A stretch of 64,000 nucleotides of DNA from Couchioplanes caeruleus (lineage in GTDB: Bacteria > Actinomycetota > Actinomycetes > Mycobacteriales > Micromonosporaceae): NCBI RefSeq assembly GCF_003751945.1, contig NZ_RJKL01000001.1, positions 4,092,001 through 4,156,000 of the forward strand, read 5' to 3'. The translations under genes and the position numbers were made by a program. Shown one piece after another: positions 56,644 through 64,000 of this stretch. The notes beneath the pieces were generated by a model. It was not told the DNA's origin and made no database searches. It saw nothing but the letters and a program-made list of their open reading frames with translations. The stretch's first letter is position 1; each line of letters opens with the position of its first letter.

Positions 56644-58644
56644 CTATCGGACGCCGTGCAGCTCCCACTGCCACAGGGCATCGCAGAGCAGGTCAAGGCC
56701 GTGGCGCAGGTGGCGGCGATAGGTACCGTACGGCAAGCCGAGGCGGCGGGCGGCGGCCTCCTGCGTGGGCGCACCGGAGAAGTAGCCCGCCGTCAGGGCG
56801 TCGCGGGCCCGCACTCCGCGCGGATCCTGGGCCAGTTCGTCGACGGCCTGGCGCAGCAGGTCGCGCAGCTCCGCGACGGGATCGGCGAGGTCGGCCGCAA
56901 GGCGGACGCGCATCAGGGCACAGGCGGCGAAGGCGGCGGCATCGCGCCAGTGCACCAGGGCCTCGCGGACGGCTTGGTCGAAGGCGCTGCGCGAGACTCC
57001 GGACGGGCCGGACTGCAACGGTACGTCGGTGGCCGAGATGAAACGGCGTAGCCAGTTCTCGACGGGCATCCGCCGCCAGTCGATGCCGAACACTCCGTAC
57101 GTGTGGGCACCGACCCGCGGCCGCTCGCCGGTGTCCACAAGGGTGCCCTTGACGCGCGCGGACCAGGCCTCGGCGTCGCGCCAGACCGCGAAGCCGTACG
57201 CGCGACCGCGGGCCCGGGCGGACTCCGCCTGGGCCCGGGAACTACTCAGGTCGATGACCCGCGAGGGAACCTGGTATCGCTCGGGGTAGACCGTGAATCG
57301 GCTGATGCCGATGTGTTCGCCCGGGCTCACCGGCGCGGTGGCGTCCGCATGACGCCAGGCCGCCGCCACGACGGGGTCGGTAACAAGATCCTGGGGGTCG
57401 GGCGGGGCCGACAGGGCGAGCCGGGCGGTGAAAGCGACGGTCCGGCCCGTGCTGACGAGACGATAGACGCTGAACGCCTGCGGCTGGCGATCCATCCAGT
57501 AGCGGACCAGCTCGGCGGATTCGGGCCCCTCGGTCTCCTCGGCCATGCCCAGGATGACATCGATGTCATCCTCGTGCAGAGGACGGTCGTGCACCTCTTC
57601 GTCGCGAGACCACGTACGCACCCGGGCCAGGCTCTCCACCTCGCGGAAGAGGTAGAAGAGCTCGTCCGTGACGGTCCAGACCCGCTCCTCGGGTGCCTCA
57701 CGCAGAATGCGCAGATACTCCTCCATCAACCGCTCGCGCATCGCCACGAAGGCGTGGGGTGCGCGCCAGCGCAGGTCGGCGGCGAGCGTCTCGCGCGCGG
57801 CGTCGTGCGGGTGCAGCCCCCGATGGGTGGCCTCCATGAAGGGCAGATCCCTCAGCCAGGAGAAGAGCTCGGGGGCATCCTCGTCGGGCAGCACCGCGGC
57901 GAGCAGTTCCTCGGATGTCGAGTGCGCCTGCGCCGCGACCTCGAGGGCGCGGCGGTGGGCCGCCGTCGGCACCTCGCCGATCAACCCGGCCAGCAGGGTG
58001 CGCAGCACGTCGGCCGAGGGCGCCCGCATGTCGTCCCTGCTCCAGCCCGGCATTCCCGCGGCGGCCGCCAGCGACAGGGCCAGCGGGTTGCCGCCGGCGA
58101 AGCGGAGCACCCGGTCCCGCAGCTCGGGCCGGATCTGCGCCGCGGTCAGCAGGCTCCGGGACTGTTCCTCGGAGAACGGCTGAAGCTCGGTGACGTGCAG
58201 AACCCCGGCCCAGGCGGGATCGGCCGCCCATTGCGCCTGCGGCGGGATCCGGCCGGCCAGTACGACGAGGGCACCGGCCGCGGCGCGGGGAAGGAGCCGC
58301 TGCCACAGCCAGCTTTCCAGCCACTGACAGTGCTCGAACGAGTCCAGGAACAGCACCGTGCCGGGAACATCCAGGAAGCCGCCGGCCGCGCGCTCGAAGT
58401 CGGCCGGGTCCCGGCTGGTGAACCGGCCGTCGAGCTCGACGAACGGGCGTCCCGCGGAGCGTGCCTGGTCCGTCAGCCGCCGCAGCAGCGCCGACTTGCC
58501 GATGCCACCGGGCCCGAACACATAGAACGCGAACGGCGCCTGCGGATCCCCGCTCAGCGCCTCCTCGAAGCGTCTGAGCTCCGTCTCCCGGCCGATGAAG
58601 GCGCGCGCCCGCGCACTGCTCAGCCTCTCACCCAGGGACACCAT
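56644..58644 (-). CDS. Large ATP-binding regulator (AAA/STAND-type) with C-terminal sigma-like HTH
   Basis: 666 residues from the ATG at 58644, one base after the preceding stop. Residues 1-250: ATPase with ARAFIGRETELRRFEEAL, Walker A VFGPGGIGKSALLRRLTDQ and Walker B VLFLDSFEHC. A long helical middle follows. The last 60 residues form an HTH (TQEAAARRLGLPYGTYRRHL, then RHGLDLL). This resembles LuxR/AfsR-related cluster-situated activators with a different output HTH. It likely controls the surrounding P450, MFS and oxygenase genes. An in-frame extension upstream has no support. Confidence 0.75.
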   Translation of the reverse strand: MVSLGERLSSARARAFIGRETELRRFEEALSGDPQAPFAFYVFGPGGIGKSALLRRLTDQARSAGRPFVELDGRFTSRDPADFERAAGGFLDVPGTVLFLDSFEHCQWLESWLWQRLLPRAAAGALVVLAGRIPPQAQWAADPAWAGVLHVTELQPFSEEQSRSLLTAAQIRPELRDRVLRFAGGNPLALSLAAAAGMPGWSRDDMRAPSADVLRTLLAGLIGEVPTAAHRRALEVAAQAHSTSEELLAAVLPDEDAPELFSWLRDLPFMEATHRGLHPHDAARETLAADLRWRAPHAFVAMRERLMEEYLRILREAPEERVWTVTDELFYLFREVESLARVRTWSRDEEVHDRPLHEDDIDVILGMAEETEGPESAELVRYWMDRQPQAFSVYRLVSTGRTVAFTARLALSAPPDPQDLVTDPVVAAAWRHADATAPVSPGEHIGISRFTVYPERYQVPSRVIDLSSSRAQAESARARGRAYGFAVWRDAEAWSARVKGTLVDTGERPRVGAHTYGVFGIDWRRMPVENWLRRFISATDVPLQSGPSGVSRSAFDQAVREALVHWRDAAAFAACALMRVRLAADLADPVAELRDLLRQAVDELAQDPRGVRARDALTAGYFSGAPTQEAAARRLGLPYGTYRRHLRHGLDLLCDALWQWELHGVR

Positions 58645-58645
58645 C

Positions 58646-59038
58646 TCAGCGGATGCGTCCCAGGTTCTCGTCTTCCGAGTGGCCGGAGACCAGCCGAGTG
58701 GTCTCTTCGATGCGATGGAAACGCCCGTCGGGGGCGCACTCGCCGAAGAGGTACACCTCGGTGCGGGAGGTGCGGCCGTTGTGCTGAGTGATCGTGACCG
58801 TGTGGCGATCGGCGTAGCGCAGCCCGTCGCGGAGTTCTTCGTGGACCTCGACCTGTCCGCTCTGGACGACGGAGCGCAGGCGGGTGATGTGCTGGGCGAA
58901 GGCGGTGCGGTCGCTCCAGACACCGTCGGTGCGCTGGCGGTAACCCGGGGCGAAGTGCCGGTCGATGGCCTCGGCGAGGTCGGGGATCGGATCGAACAGC
59001 AGATCGTTCAGGGCTCGGGCGATGTCGGTCGGCGTCAT
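58646..59038 (-). CDS. SnoaL-like / NTF2-fold protein
   Basis: 130 residues; ATG overlaps the P450 stop (ATGA) and GGAG precedes it. A cone-shaped alpha+beta fold with FDPIPDLAEAIDRHFAPGYR, then FAQHITRLRSVVQSGQVEVH and strand pairs (RTSRTEVYLFGEC). SnoaL-like proteins include cyclases, hydrolases and isomerases of secondary metabolism, and also non-catalytic binders. Coupling to the P450 suggests one pathway. Confidence 0.72.
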   Translation of the reverse strand: MTPTDIARALNDLLFDPIPDLAEAIDRHFAPGYRQRTDGVWSDRTAFAQHITRLRSVVQSGQVEVHEELRDGLRYADRHTVTITQHNGRTSRTEVYLFGECAPDGRFHRIEETTRLVSGHSEDENLGRIR

Positions 59039-60279
59039 TGCCGTCTCCTGGAGGGGGATGGCGGAACGGGAGTGAAGTCCAGGCTCAGAGATACGGGGCC
59101 GCGAGTGTACAGACCGGCCTCCAGGTAGCGGAAACCCTCGCTGAAGCGCACTTCGTCGAGCAGGGGCAGGAGCATCGCGGCGACGGTCTCGATCTCGGCA
59201 CGGGCGAAGGCGGTGCCGACGCACTGATGGAGCCCGGCACCGAAGGCAAGGTGCTGGGCGGCGGCGGTGAAGGCGCGGGCGGTGCCCAGGTCCGGGCGGT
59301 GCATGTCGAAGGCGTCCGGGGCGGCGAAGACCTCGGGGTCCCGGTTGGCCGCGCCGATCATGCAGAAGACGGTGGCGCCCGCGGGTACGGTGCCGCCCGC
59401 GAACACAGCGTCCCGCTCCGCCTGCCGGGGGATGAGCTGGACCGGTGGCGTGTAGCGCAGGGTCTCGGCGATCGCGGCGGGTAGCAGGGCGGGATCCCGG
59501 CGGACCTCGGCCAACTGCGCGGGATGGTCGATGAGGTGCTTGAAGAGCAGCGCGAGGGTCTTGTCGGCGGGCTCGGCGGCGGCGACCAGGACGTTGTTGA
59601 CCAACGCGATGATCTCGCGGTTGCTCATGGCGATGCCGTCGAACTCGGCGGTGCACAGCATCGAGATGAGGTCGTCGCCGGGCCGGCGACGCCGCTGCTC
59701 GATGATCGGGACGAGATAGGCCTCCAGCTCCTCGGCGCAGGTCATGCAATGCCGGCGGCGTTCGGGGGTGAGAGCGATGGTGGTGATGAACTCGGCGATC
59801 CCGCTGTGCCAGGCGGCGATCTGCCGCGAGTCCGCCTTGTCCAGGCCGAGGACGTCCAGCGTCACGTGGACGGCGAAGGGCTTGCCGAAGTCGTTGACGA
59901 GGTCCACCCGGCCCTGGGGAAGGAACGGCGCGATGAGCTCCGCGGCGTTGGCGTGGATGGCGCGTACCTGATCGTGGAGGGCCTGCCCGGTGAAGCCCCG
60001 GACGACGATCTTCCGCTTGGCGGTGTGCTCGGCCCCGGTCATCTGGGCGAGGACCGGCCCGCGCATCACCGGCTCGGCGCGCTCCTGCAACGTCTCGGTG
60101 CTGAACCCTTCGTGGTCGGTCAGCACCCTCTTTACGTCGTGATGACGGGAGACGAAGTAACTGTTGATCGAGGGCTCGTAGTGCACCGGCAACTGCTCCC
60201 GCAGCCGCGGGAAATGTCGGTAGGGGTCGGCGGCGAAGTCGTCGGACAGGATGCTGAAACCGGACTCGGCCGGGACCAT
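59035..60279 (-). CDS. Cytochrome P450 with atypical I-helix
   Basis: 414 residues. Heme ligand loop AFGAGLHQCVGTAFARAE, ExxR in AETLRYTPP, and C-helix HTAKRKIVVRGF are normal. The I-helix, usually A-G-x-x-T/S, reads VLVAAAEPADKTLALL, without the Thr that helps O-O cleavage. A self-sufficient or peroxide-using reaction, or an unusual oxidation, is possible. First gene of the minus-strand operon, preceded by a perfect palindrome. Confidence 0.88.
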   Translation of the reverse strand: MVPAESGFSILSDDFAADPYRHFPRLREQLPVHYEPSINSYFVSRHHDVKRVLTDHEGFSTETLQERAEPVMRGPVLAQMTGAEHTAKRKIVVRGFTGQALHDQVRAIHANAAELIAPFLPQGRVDLVNDFGKPFAVHVTLDVLGLDKADSRQIAAWHSGIAEFITTIALTPERRRHCMTCAEELEAYLVPIIEQRRRRPGDDLISMLCTAEFDGIAMSNREIIALVNNVLVAAAEPADKTLALLFKHLIDHPAQLAEVRRDPALLPAAIAETLRYTPPVQLIPRQAERDAVFAGGTVPAGATVFCMIGAANRDPEVFAAPDAFDMHRPDLGTARAFTAAAQHLAFGAGLHQCVGTAFARAEIETVAAMLLPLLDEVRFSEGFRYLEAGLYTRGPVSLSLDFTPVPPSPSRRRQ

Positions 60280-60294
60280 GGCAACGGGCCTCTC

Positions 60295-60321
60295 ACGGTT
60301 GCTAAATGCTCTAGCAACCGT
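60295..60321. promoter_or_regulatory. Perfect palindromic operator before the P450 operon
   Basis: ACGGTTGCTA and TAGCAACCGT are 10-bp arms with a 7-bp AT-rich spacer, 15 bp before the P450 start. TTGCTA/TAGCAA boxes suit TetR- or MarR-type repressors. It overlaps the likely promoter. Confidence 0.75.
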
Positions 60322-60355
60322 ATCAAGGCCTTACAAGGGCACCGGATCCCTGACG

Positions 60356-60988
60356 TCAGGTGGCGGTGGTGACGACGGCGGACCGGGCGATGGTGGCCGC
60401 GAGATTGCCGTTCTGCCAGGAGGTCGCACGGACGACGTCGACCGAGAACGTGTACGGAGTGCCGGGCCGCAGTCCGGTGATGGTGGCGGAGAGCGGGGAG
60501 CACTTGTCGCCGGGCTTGACCTCCTGCCACTTCAGCGGAGCCTGCCGGCCGGAGACCAGTCGCTGGGGGATGCTCGTGATGCGGTAGGTGCGCACGTTCT
60601 TGTCACTGGCGTGGAACCACCGGACGGTGGCACTCGTCGCGCCGGCCACCACGTCCAGCCCGGCGATCTTGCCGGGCTGGAGGCTGCCGTTGCAGCGGGG
60701 ATCCATCGGCTCGCCGGCATCTTCGGGCGACGACGACTCGGCAGGGGCCGGGGGCGCGAGCGTGGGTACCGCGGTGGGCGTCGGCGCCGCCTTCACCGGA
60801 ACCGGCTCCTCCTGCCGCGCACCCTCCTGCACGACGATCCAGCCGGCTGACGGCTCGGCCGCCACCGGCTCCGCCGCCTCGGTGCCGGCGCCGCCGAGCA
60901 CCTCGGGCACCGCGCAGCCGCCGAGCCCGACAGGGATAAGCGTCACAGCCGCCAGCCGCAGACTCCAGCTACGAACGGTCACCGGCAC
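60356..60988 (-). CDS. Secreted lipoprotein with fibronectin-III-like domain
   Basis: 210 residues from a GTG. Lipobox LGGCAVP; a Pro/Ala/Glu-rich linker to about residue 95; then a beta-sandwich with FN3 features (SATVRWFHASDKNVRTYRI, then ATITGLRPGTPYTFSVDVVR). Two Cys (PRCNGS, DKCSPL) could form a disulfide. Its start overlaps the 44-residue peptide gene by 10 bp, so both are one unit. Role unknown. Confidence 0.7.
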   Translation of the reverse strand: MPVTVRSWSLRLAAVTLIPVGLGGCAVPEVLGGAGTEAAEPVAAEPSAGWIVVQEGARQEEPVPVKAAPTPTAVPTLAPPAPAESSSPEDAGEPMDPRCNGSLQPGKIAGLDVVAGATSATVRWFHASDKNVRTYRITSIPQRLVSGRQAPLKWQEVKPGDKCSPLSATITGLRPGTPYTFSVDVVRATSWQNGNLAATIARSAVVTTAT

Positions 60989-61113
60989 CCCTTCCCATAG
61001 GCCGCGTCAAGGTACGGATCGGCCACCGACGCAGCCGGCTGAGCCGCTTCTTCCAGGTCGCTCCGATCCCGCAGGTCGTTGATCTTTTGGACATCGACGA
61101 TCTCGTTTGCCAT
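60979..61113 (-). CDS. Small peptide gene (44 aa), possible precursor or accessory peptide
   Basis: ATG after CTGGAGAGC. Acidic helix-like leader (EIVDVQKINDLRDRSDLEEA) and a tail VADPYLDAAYGKGCR with one Cys two residues from the C-terminus. The layout of a charged leader plus a short aromatic/Gly/Cys tail recalls ribosomal-peptide precursors, but no modifying enzyme is adjacent. It is coupled to the lipoprotein gene and divergent from a kinase gene. Confidence 0.55.
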   Translation of the reverse strand: MANEIVDVQKINDLRDRSDLEEAAQPAASVADPYLDAAYGKGCR

Positions 61114-61220
61114 GCTCTCCAGCCGAGGAAGGGCGGGCCTCTCCCCACCGAGGCAGGCCTCTCCCACCGAGGAGGGGCGGGCCCCTCCGGCCGAGGCAGG
61201 GCAACAGCCGAGGAGCGTCG

Positions 61221-62780
61221 ATGGACGACCAGCACTGGACGGTGCATGTCGCCGCGGGCTACCGCGTCGGCCCGTGGCAGGTGACGCGGGGACTGGCCAG
61301 CGGGAGCTGGAGCAGCGTCTATGCCGCGGTGCACGAAGGAGCGGCGGAGGGACCGCGGCACGCCGCGCTGAAGTTCCTACCGACCGGCACGCTGACCCCA
61401 CGTCAGCTTTCCCATCTCGCCGCCATGACGGACCGCGAACTCTCCGCGCACCGGCGGCTCGACCATCCCCACGTGATCTCGGTGCTGGGCACCTATGTGG
61501 TCGACGATCCCGGCACTCCCGATCTCGACGGGGCCACGGTGATCGCGATGGAGCTTGCCGAACGCTCGACGGCCGCGGCACTGGCCGACGCCGACGGTCG
61601 AGGGCTGGCCGATGCACCCCGGCTCATCGAGGAGATCTGTGCCGGCCTCGCCCACCTGCACGCGTCCGGGTGGGTGCACGGCGATCTGAAACCGAGCAAC
61701 ATCCTGTTGATGGCGGACGGCTCGGTCCGGCTGGCCGACTTCGGGCTCTCCGCCGAGTTGAACGGCACGCACGCCTATCTACCGCCCGGCGGTTCCGCCG
61801 ATCACATGCCACCGGAACGGTGGGCCGAGGGCATCACCCCCGACGGCACCCTCGTACGCCAGACAGCGGACATCTGGGCACTTGGGGTCACCGCATGTCA
61901 GCTTCTCTCCGGCCGCCTGCCGTTCCCCGGCGTGACGTCACGCGCCCGCATGGCGGCGGCCTCCGCGTATGCCGAGGGCCGCGGCAATCTCTCGCTGCCG
62001 GCCACCATTCCTCCCCAGTGGCAGCAGTTCATCGCCGACTGCCTGGCCCCGGATCATGCCGGTCGCGCCGCACACACCGCCGCGGAGCTGGCGAGAAGAG
62101 CACGCGCCGCGGCCCAGGGGGACTCGGCGACGGATACGAGAACCGTCGCCTCCTCGAGCATCATCCGGCGCTTCTCCCGCAACCGGCGCACGGCCGGCGC
62201 GGTGGGATCCATCGCGGTGGCCTCGTGCATCGCTTCCCTCGCGGTGTGGAAGCCCTGGGAAGCGAGCGCCGGTGCGACCCCGGAGCCGAAGAGTTCGGCG
62301 AGCGGATACGAGCGGTATTTCCGCACGGACATGGACATCCCGCCCCAGTACTACGACCTCATCGTGACGGCCGGGACGAAGTGCCCGAGCTATCCCGCCG
62401 TGACGCCGTACCTGGTGGCGGCCATTCTCAAGACGGAGAGCAACTTCGATCCCACTCTGCACGATCCCGGCAAGGACGAGTACGGCATCGCCCGGTGGAC
62501 GCCCAGCGTCCTGCAGTATTACCTGCCGGCGGAACAGCGGAAGGTGGTGCCGAAACCACCGTTCCCGCCGGATATGTCCATCCCGCACGTGGGCGACTTC
62601 CTCTGCAGATTCGCGCCTGAGCTGCGTGACATCCCGGGAGACCCGAGGATCAACCTGGTCGCGACATGGCGCACCTCCGCCGAGATGGTTCGCGCGGCCA
62701 ATGGCGTGCCCGACCGCCCGGCCCTGCGGGAGTACATGCCGCGGTTGCGCGCGAACCTCGATGCCTATCAGCCGAAGTAG
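61221..62780 (+). CDS. Ser/Thr protein kinase with lysozyme-like ectodomain
   Basis: 519 residues, ATG after GAGGAGCG. Kinase domain 10-290: P-loop GLASGSWSSVYAA, Lys in AALKFLPTG, catalytic loop WVHGDLKPSNILL, RLADFGLSAEL and a MPPERW APE-like motif. A basic juxtamembrane region and one membrane helix follow (AVGSIAVASCIASLAVW). The outside part (340-519) contains VAAILKTESNFDPTLHDPGK and YGIARWTPSVLQYYLPAEQ, the Glu and Gly-x-A/M motif of transglycosylase-type (SLT) folds. It may sense or cleave peptidoglycan and signal inward. Confidence 0.82.
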   Translation: MDDQHWTVHVAAGYRVGPWQVTRGLASGSWSSVYAAVHEGAAEGPRHAALKFLPTGTLTPRQLSHLAAMTDRELSAHRRLDHPHVISVLGTYVVDDPGTPDLDGATVIAMELAERSTAAALADADGRGLADAPRLIEEICAGLAHLHASGWVHGDLKPSNILLMADGSVRLADFGLSAELNGTHAYLPPGGSADHMPPERWAEGITPDGTLVRQTADIWALGVTACQLLSGRLPFPGVTSRARMAAASAYAEGRGNLSLPATIPPQWQQFIADCLAPDHAGRAAHTAAELARRARAAAQGDSATDTRTVASSSIIRRFSRNRRTAGAVGSIAVASCIASLAVWKPWEASAGATPEPKSSASGYERYFRTDMDIPPQYYDLIVTAGTKCPSYPAVTPYLVAAILKTESNFDPTLHDPGKDEYGIARWTPSVLQYYLPAEQRKVVPKPPFPPDMSIPHVGDFLCRFAPELRDIPGDPRINLVATWRTSAEMVRAANGVPDRPALREYMPRLRANLDAYQPK

Positions 62781-62801
62781 TTCCTGACCCGCTTGCGCTC
62801 A

Positions 62802-63656
62802 TCAGCGGGGCAGGAGGCTCAGGTGCTCCTCGCGTACCAGGTCGAATTGAAGGGCCAGAGAGATCAACGCCGCGCGTTGCCAGTCCGCCTTCGAGCCCTC
62901 TCCGCCGTCGGCGGTGAGCCTCGGCGTCTTCACCCTGAGCTTGGAGCGGGCGAGGTAATCGATGTGGAAGTTCACGGCCGATCGGGTGAGATCGCAGGTG
63001 CCGCCGAGGCGGTCGAGAATCTCCGGAACGGTACGGATCACCGGTGACGAGGGGTCGCGCAGCCGCGGCTCGCAGAGGGCCACCAGCACGAGGAAGTACT
63101 TCGCGGTCTCGTCCAGCGGGAACGCCATCCGGGTCGCGTCGGCCGTGCCGTCGGGACGCTCGTGGTGATCGGCGTAAAGATGCTGCGACGCGAACACGTA
63201 GAAAGAGCATGAATCCTGCAGGCCGGGCAGGAACACCTGGGAGAACTCGAACGGCACCGGCATGTCGAGGCGACGCGGGGCGAGCTTCACGAACTCGCCG
63301 CCGCCCTCGGGATTCCTGACCACGTACGTGTTGCGACGGCTGAGGTTGCTGATCAGCCAGTGGTCCTCCACCGCGGTGATCGCGCCCGCGAGGCGGGACA
63401 CCCCGGCGTCCGGCAGCGCAAGATCGACCGGCAGCTCGGCGGTGCCCCGGCCGAACGTCGCACTGTCGCCCGGTGCGAGGTTCACGATCGCGGGCGGGTC
63501 GCCCGCGCCCTGGATGACGATGCCCCGCCAGTCGACCCGGTCGCCCGCCGGCGGGACCGCCGGGAACGACGGACCGGCGCCGGCTCCATCGCGTGACACC
63601 GGGCCATTGTCGCAGGATCCGCCACGGATGGAACCGGCGCTTTGCGGATCGCTCAT
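62802..63656 (-). CDS. FHA-domain protein
   Basis: About 284 residues. FHA domain 45-135: GDSATFGRGTAELPVDLALP, then SRLAGAITAVEDHWLISNLS and RRNTYVV; the usual Ser and Asn contacts are visible. The C-terminal half has a conserved helical region (RTVPEILDRLGGTCDLTRSA, then VNFHIDYLARSKLRV) resembling a winged-helix element. It probably binds phospho-Thr made by the kinase next door (convergent, 21 bp apart). ATG 63671 is an alternative start. Confidence 0.78.
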   Translation of the reverse strand: MSDPQSAGSIRGGSCDNGPVSRDGAGAGPSFPAVPPAGDRVDWRGIVIQGAGDPPAIVNLAPGDSATFGRGTAELPVDLALPDAGVSRLAGAITAVEDHWLISNLSRRNTYVVRNPEGGGEFVKLAPRRLDMPVPFEFSQVFLPGLQDSCSFYVFASQHLYADHHERPDGTADATRMAFPLDETAKYFLVLVALCEPRLRDPSSPVIRTVPEILDRLGGTCDLTRSAVNFHIDYLARSKLRVKTPRLTADGGEGSKADWQRAALISLALQFDLVREEHLSLLPR

Positions 63657-63791
63657 GCCAGCCGGGTACATCCCAGCCGATCACCAGCCCGGTGAGCAGC
63701 GGCGGCGCGACCATGTTGCCGACCCGCCGGCCGGCCTGGCGCACGAACAAGACGTACGTACGGTTGTAAGGGCCCGCGATATCGTGACCTC

Positions 63792-64000
63792 GTGACGACG
63801 GCGGACGGTGCGACCGAGGAGGAGCCGAGGTCGACCCGGCCCCGCGCCTTCATCGTCACGATCTACGGCCTGTACGCGCGCGAGGCCGGCGGCTGGATCA
63901 GCGTGTCCGCGCTGATCCAGTTGATGGACCGGCTCAAGATCGATGCGCCGTCGGCACGCTCGGCGATCTCCCGACTGAAGCGCCGGGGACTGCTCGAGGC
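63792..64000 (+). CDS. PaaX-family transcriptional regulator, 5' part
   Basis: A GTG starts a frame open to the end of the window (69 codons). It reads STRPRAFIVTIYGLYAREAG, then WISVSALIQLMDRLKIDAPS and ARSAISRLKRRGLLEA, the N-terminal winged helix of PaaX-type repressors. These usually respond to aryl-CoA thioesters such as phenylacetyl-CoA. The rest lies outside the window. Divergent from the FHA gene. Confidence 0.8.
   Translation, partial: MTTADGATEEEPRSTRPRAFIVTIYGLYAREAGGWISVSALIQLMDRLKIDAPSARSAISRLKRRGLLE

Noticed and set aside
55094..56774. A very long minus frame running from upstream of the MFS gene into the carotenoid oxygenase
   Set aside because: Only its last 453 codons are real; the first part is a shadow of the MFS gene with Arg/Pro-rich nonsense composition.
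61125..61215. Imperfect repeats of a GGCCTCTCCC-ACCGAGG unit before the kinase gene
   Set aside because: Short and variable; likely GC-rich spacer drift, no function supported.

Overview
The window is very GC-rich DNA from a filamentous actinomycete. A Micromonosporaceae or Actinoplanes-like host is my best guess, judged from protein style (DUF6153, DUF5994, ANTAR and SpoIIE regulators, an actinobacterial SAM-IV riboswitch and a c-di-AMP riboswitch before an NlpC/P60 gene). No species-level marker is present. All calls come from reading the sequence; no database search was run.

Layout. 1-6.2 kb: the end of an Fe-S/FAD 2,4-dienoyl-CoA-reductase-type enzyme, a crotonase, a PadR regulator, a secreted beta-helix protein, a DUF3558 lipoprotein, a VOC protein and a phosphotransferase. 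6.3-8.7 kb: a chromate-resistance module (chrB domains, chrA) next to an IS701-type transposase remnant. 9.2-12.7 kb: a receiver protein whose usual phospho-Asp is Asn, small proteins, and debris (a broken STAS-ATPase, a CYP152-type P450 fragment). 12.7-27 kb: a metal and efflux region with a DHA2 transporter, a riboswitch-controlled NlpC/P60 protein, a metallo-hydrolase/TetR pair, YcnI, CsoR, CopA, a secreted His-rich protein, CopZ, DUF305, DUF6153, TetR, an L,D-transpeptidase and a DUF4396 protein. Four GC-box palindromes typical of CsoR-family repressors tie three of these promoters together.

27.57-41.58 kb looks like a decayed element integrated in tRNA-Lys(UUU). A 60-bp direct repeat covering the tRNA 3' half lies at both ends, and each copy is preceded by a broken tyrosine recombinase. 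Inside are IS5 and MerR remnants, a SpoIIE phosphatase, a GAF-ANTAR protein, LapA-like and small proteins, a second chrB remnant, and a HupE/CDF/HupE-DUF3105 metal-transport cluster. Five genes in this interval carry what look like single-base frameshifts, two or three of them in C or G runs, so either the element is decaying or the assembly has homopolymer errors.

41.8-64 kb: a DUF1152 remnant, a TPR-like protein and a glycosyltransferase remnant. Then comes a tightly coupled four-gene operon (45.1-49.3 kb) with a GH3-type acyl-adenylating enzyme, a P-loop kinase-like protein and two unfamiliar proteins; this is the best candidate for an undescribed pathway. Next is a polar amino-acid ABC importer preceded by a SAM-IV riboswitch and a short Cys-containing leader ORF. 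A minus-strand run follows (P450, SnoaL-like, large ATPase regulator, MFS, carotenoid oxygenase, membrane protein) behind a perfect 10-bp-arm palindrome. The window ends with a peptide/lipoprotein pair, a Ser/Thr kinase fused to a lysozyme-like ectodomain, an FHA protein and the start of a PaaX-type regulator.
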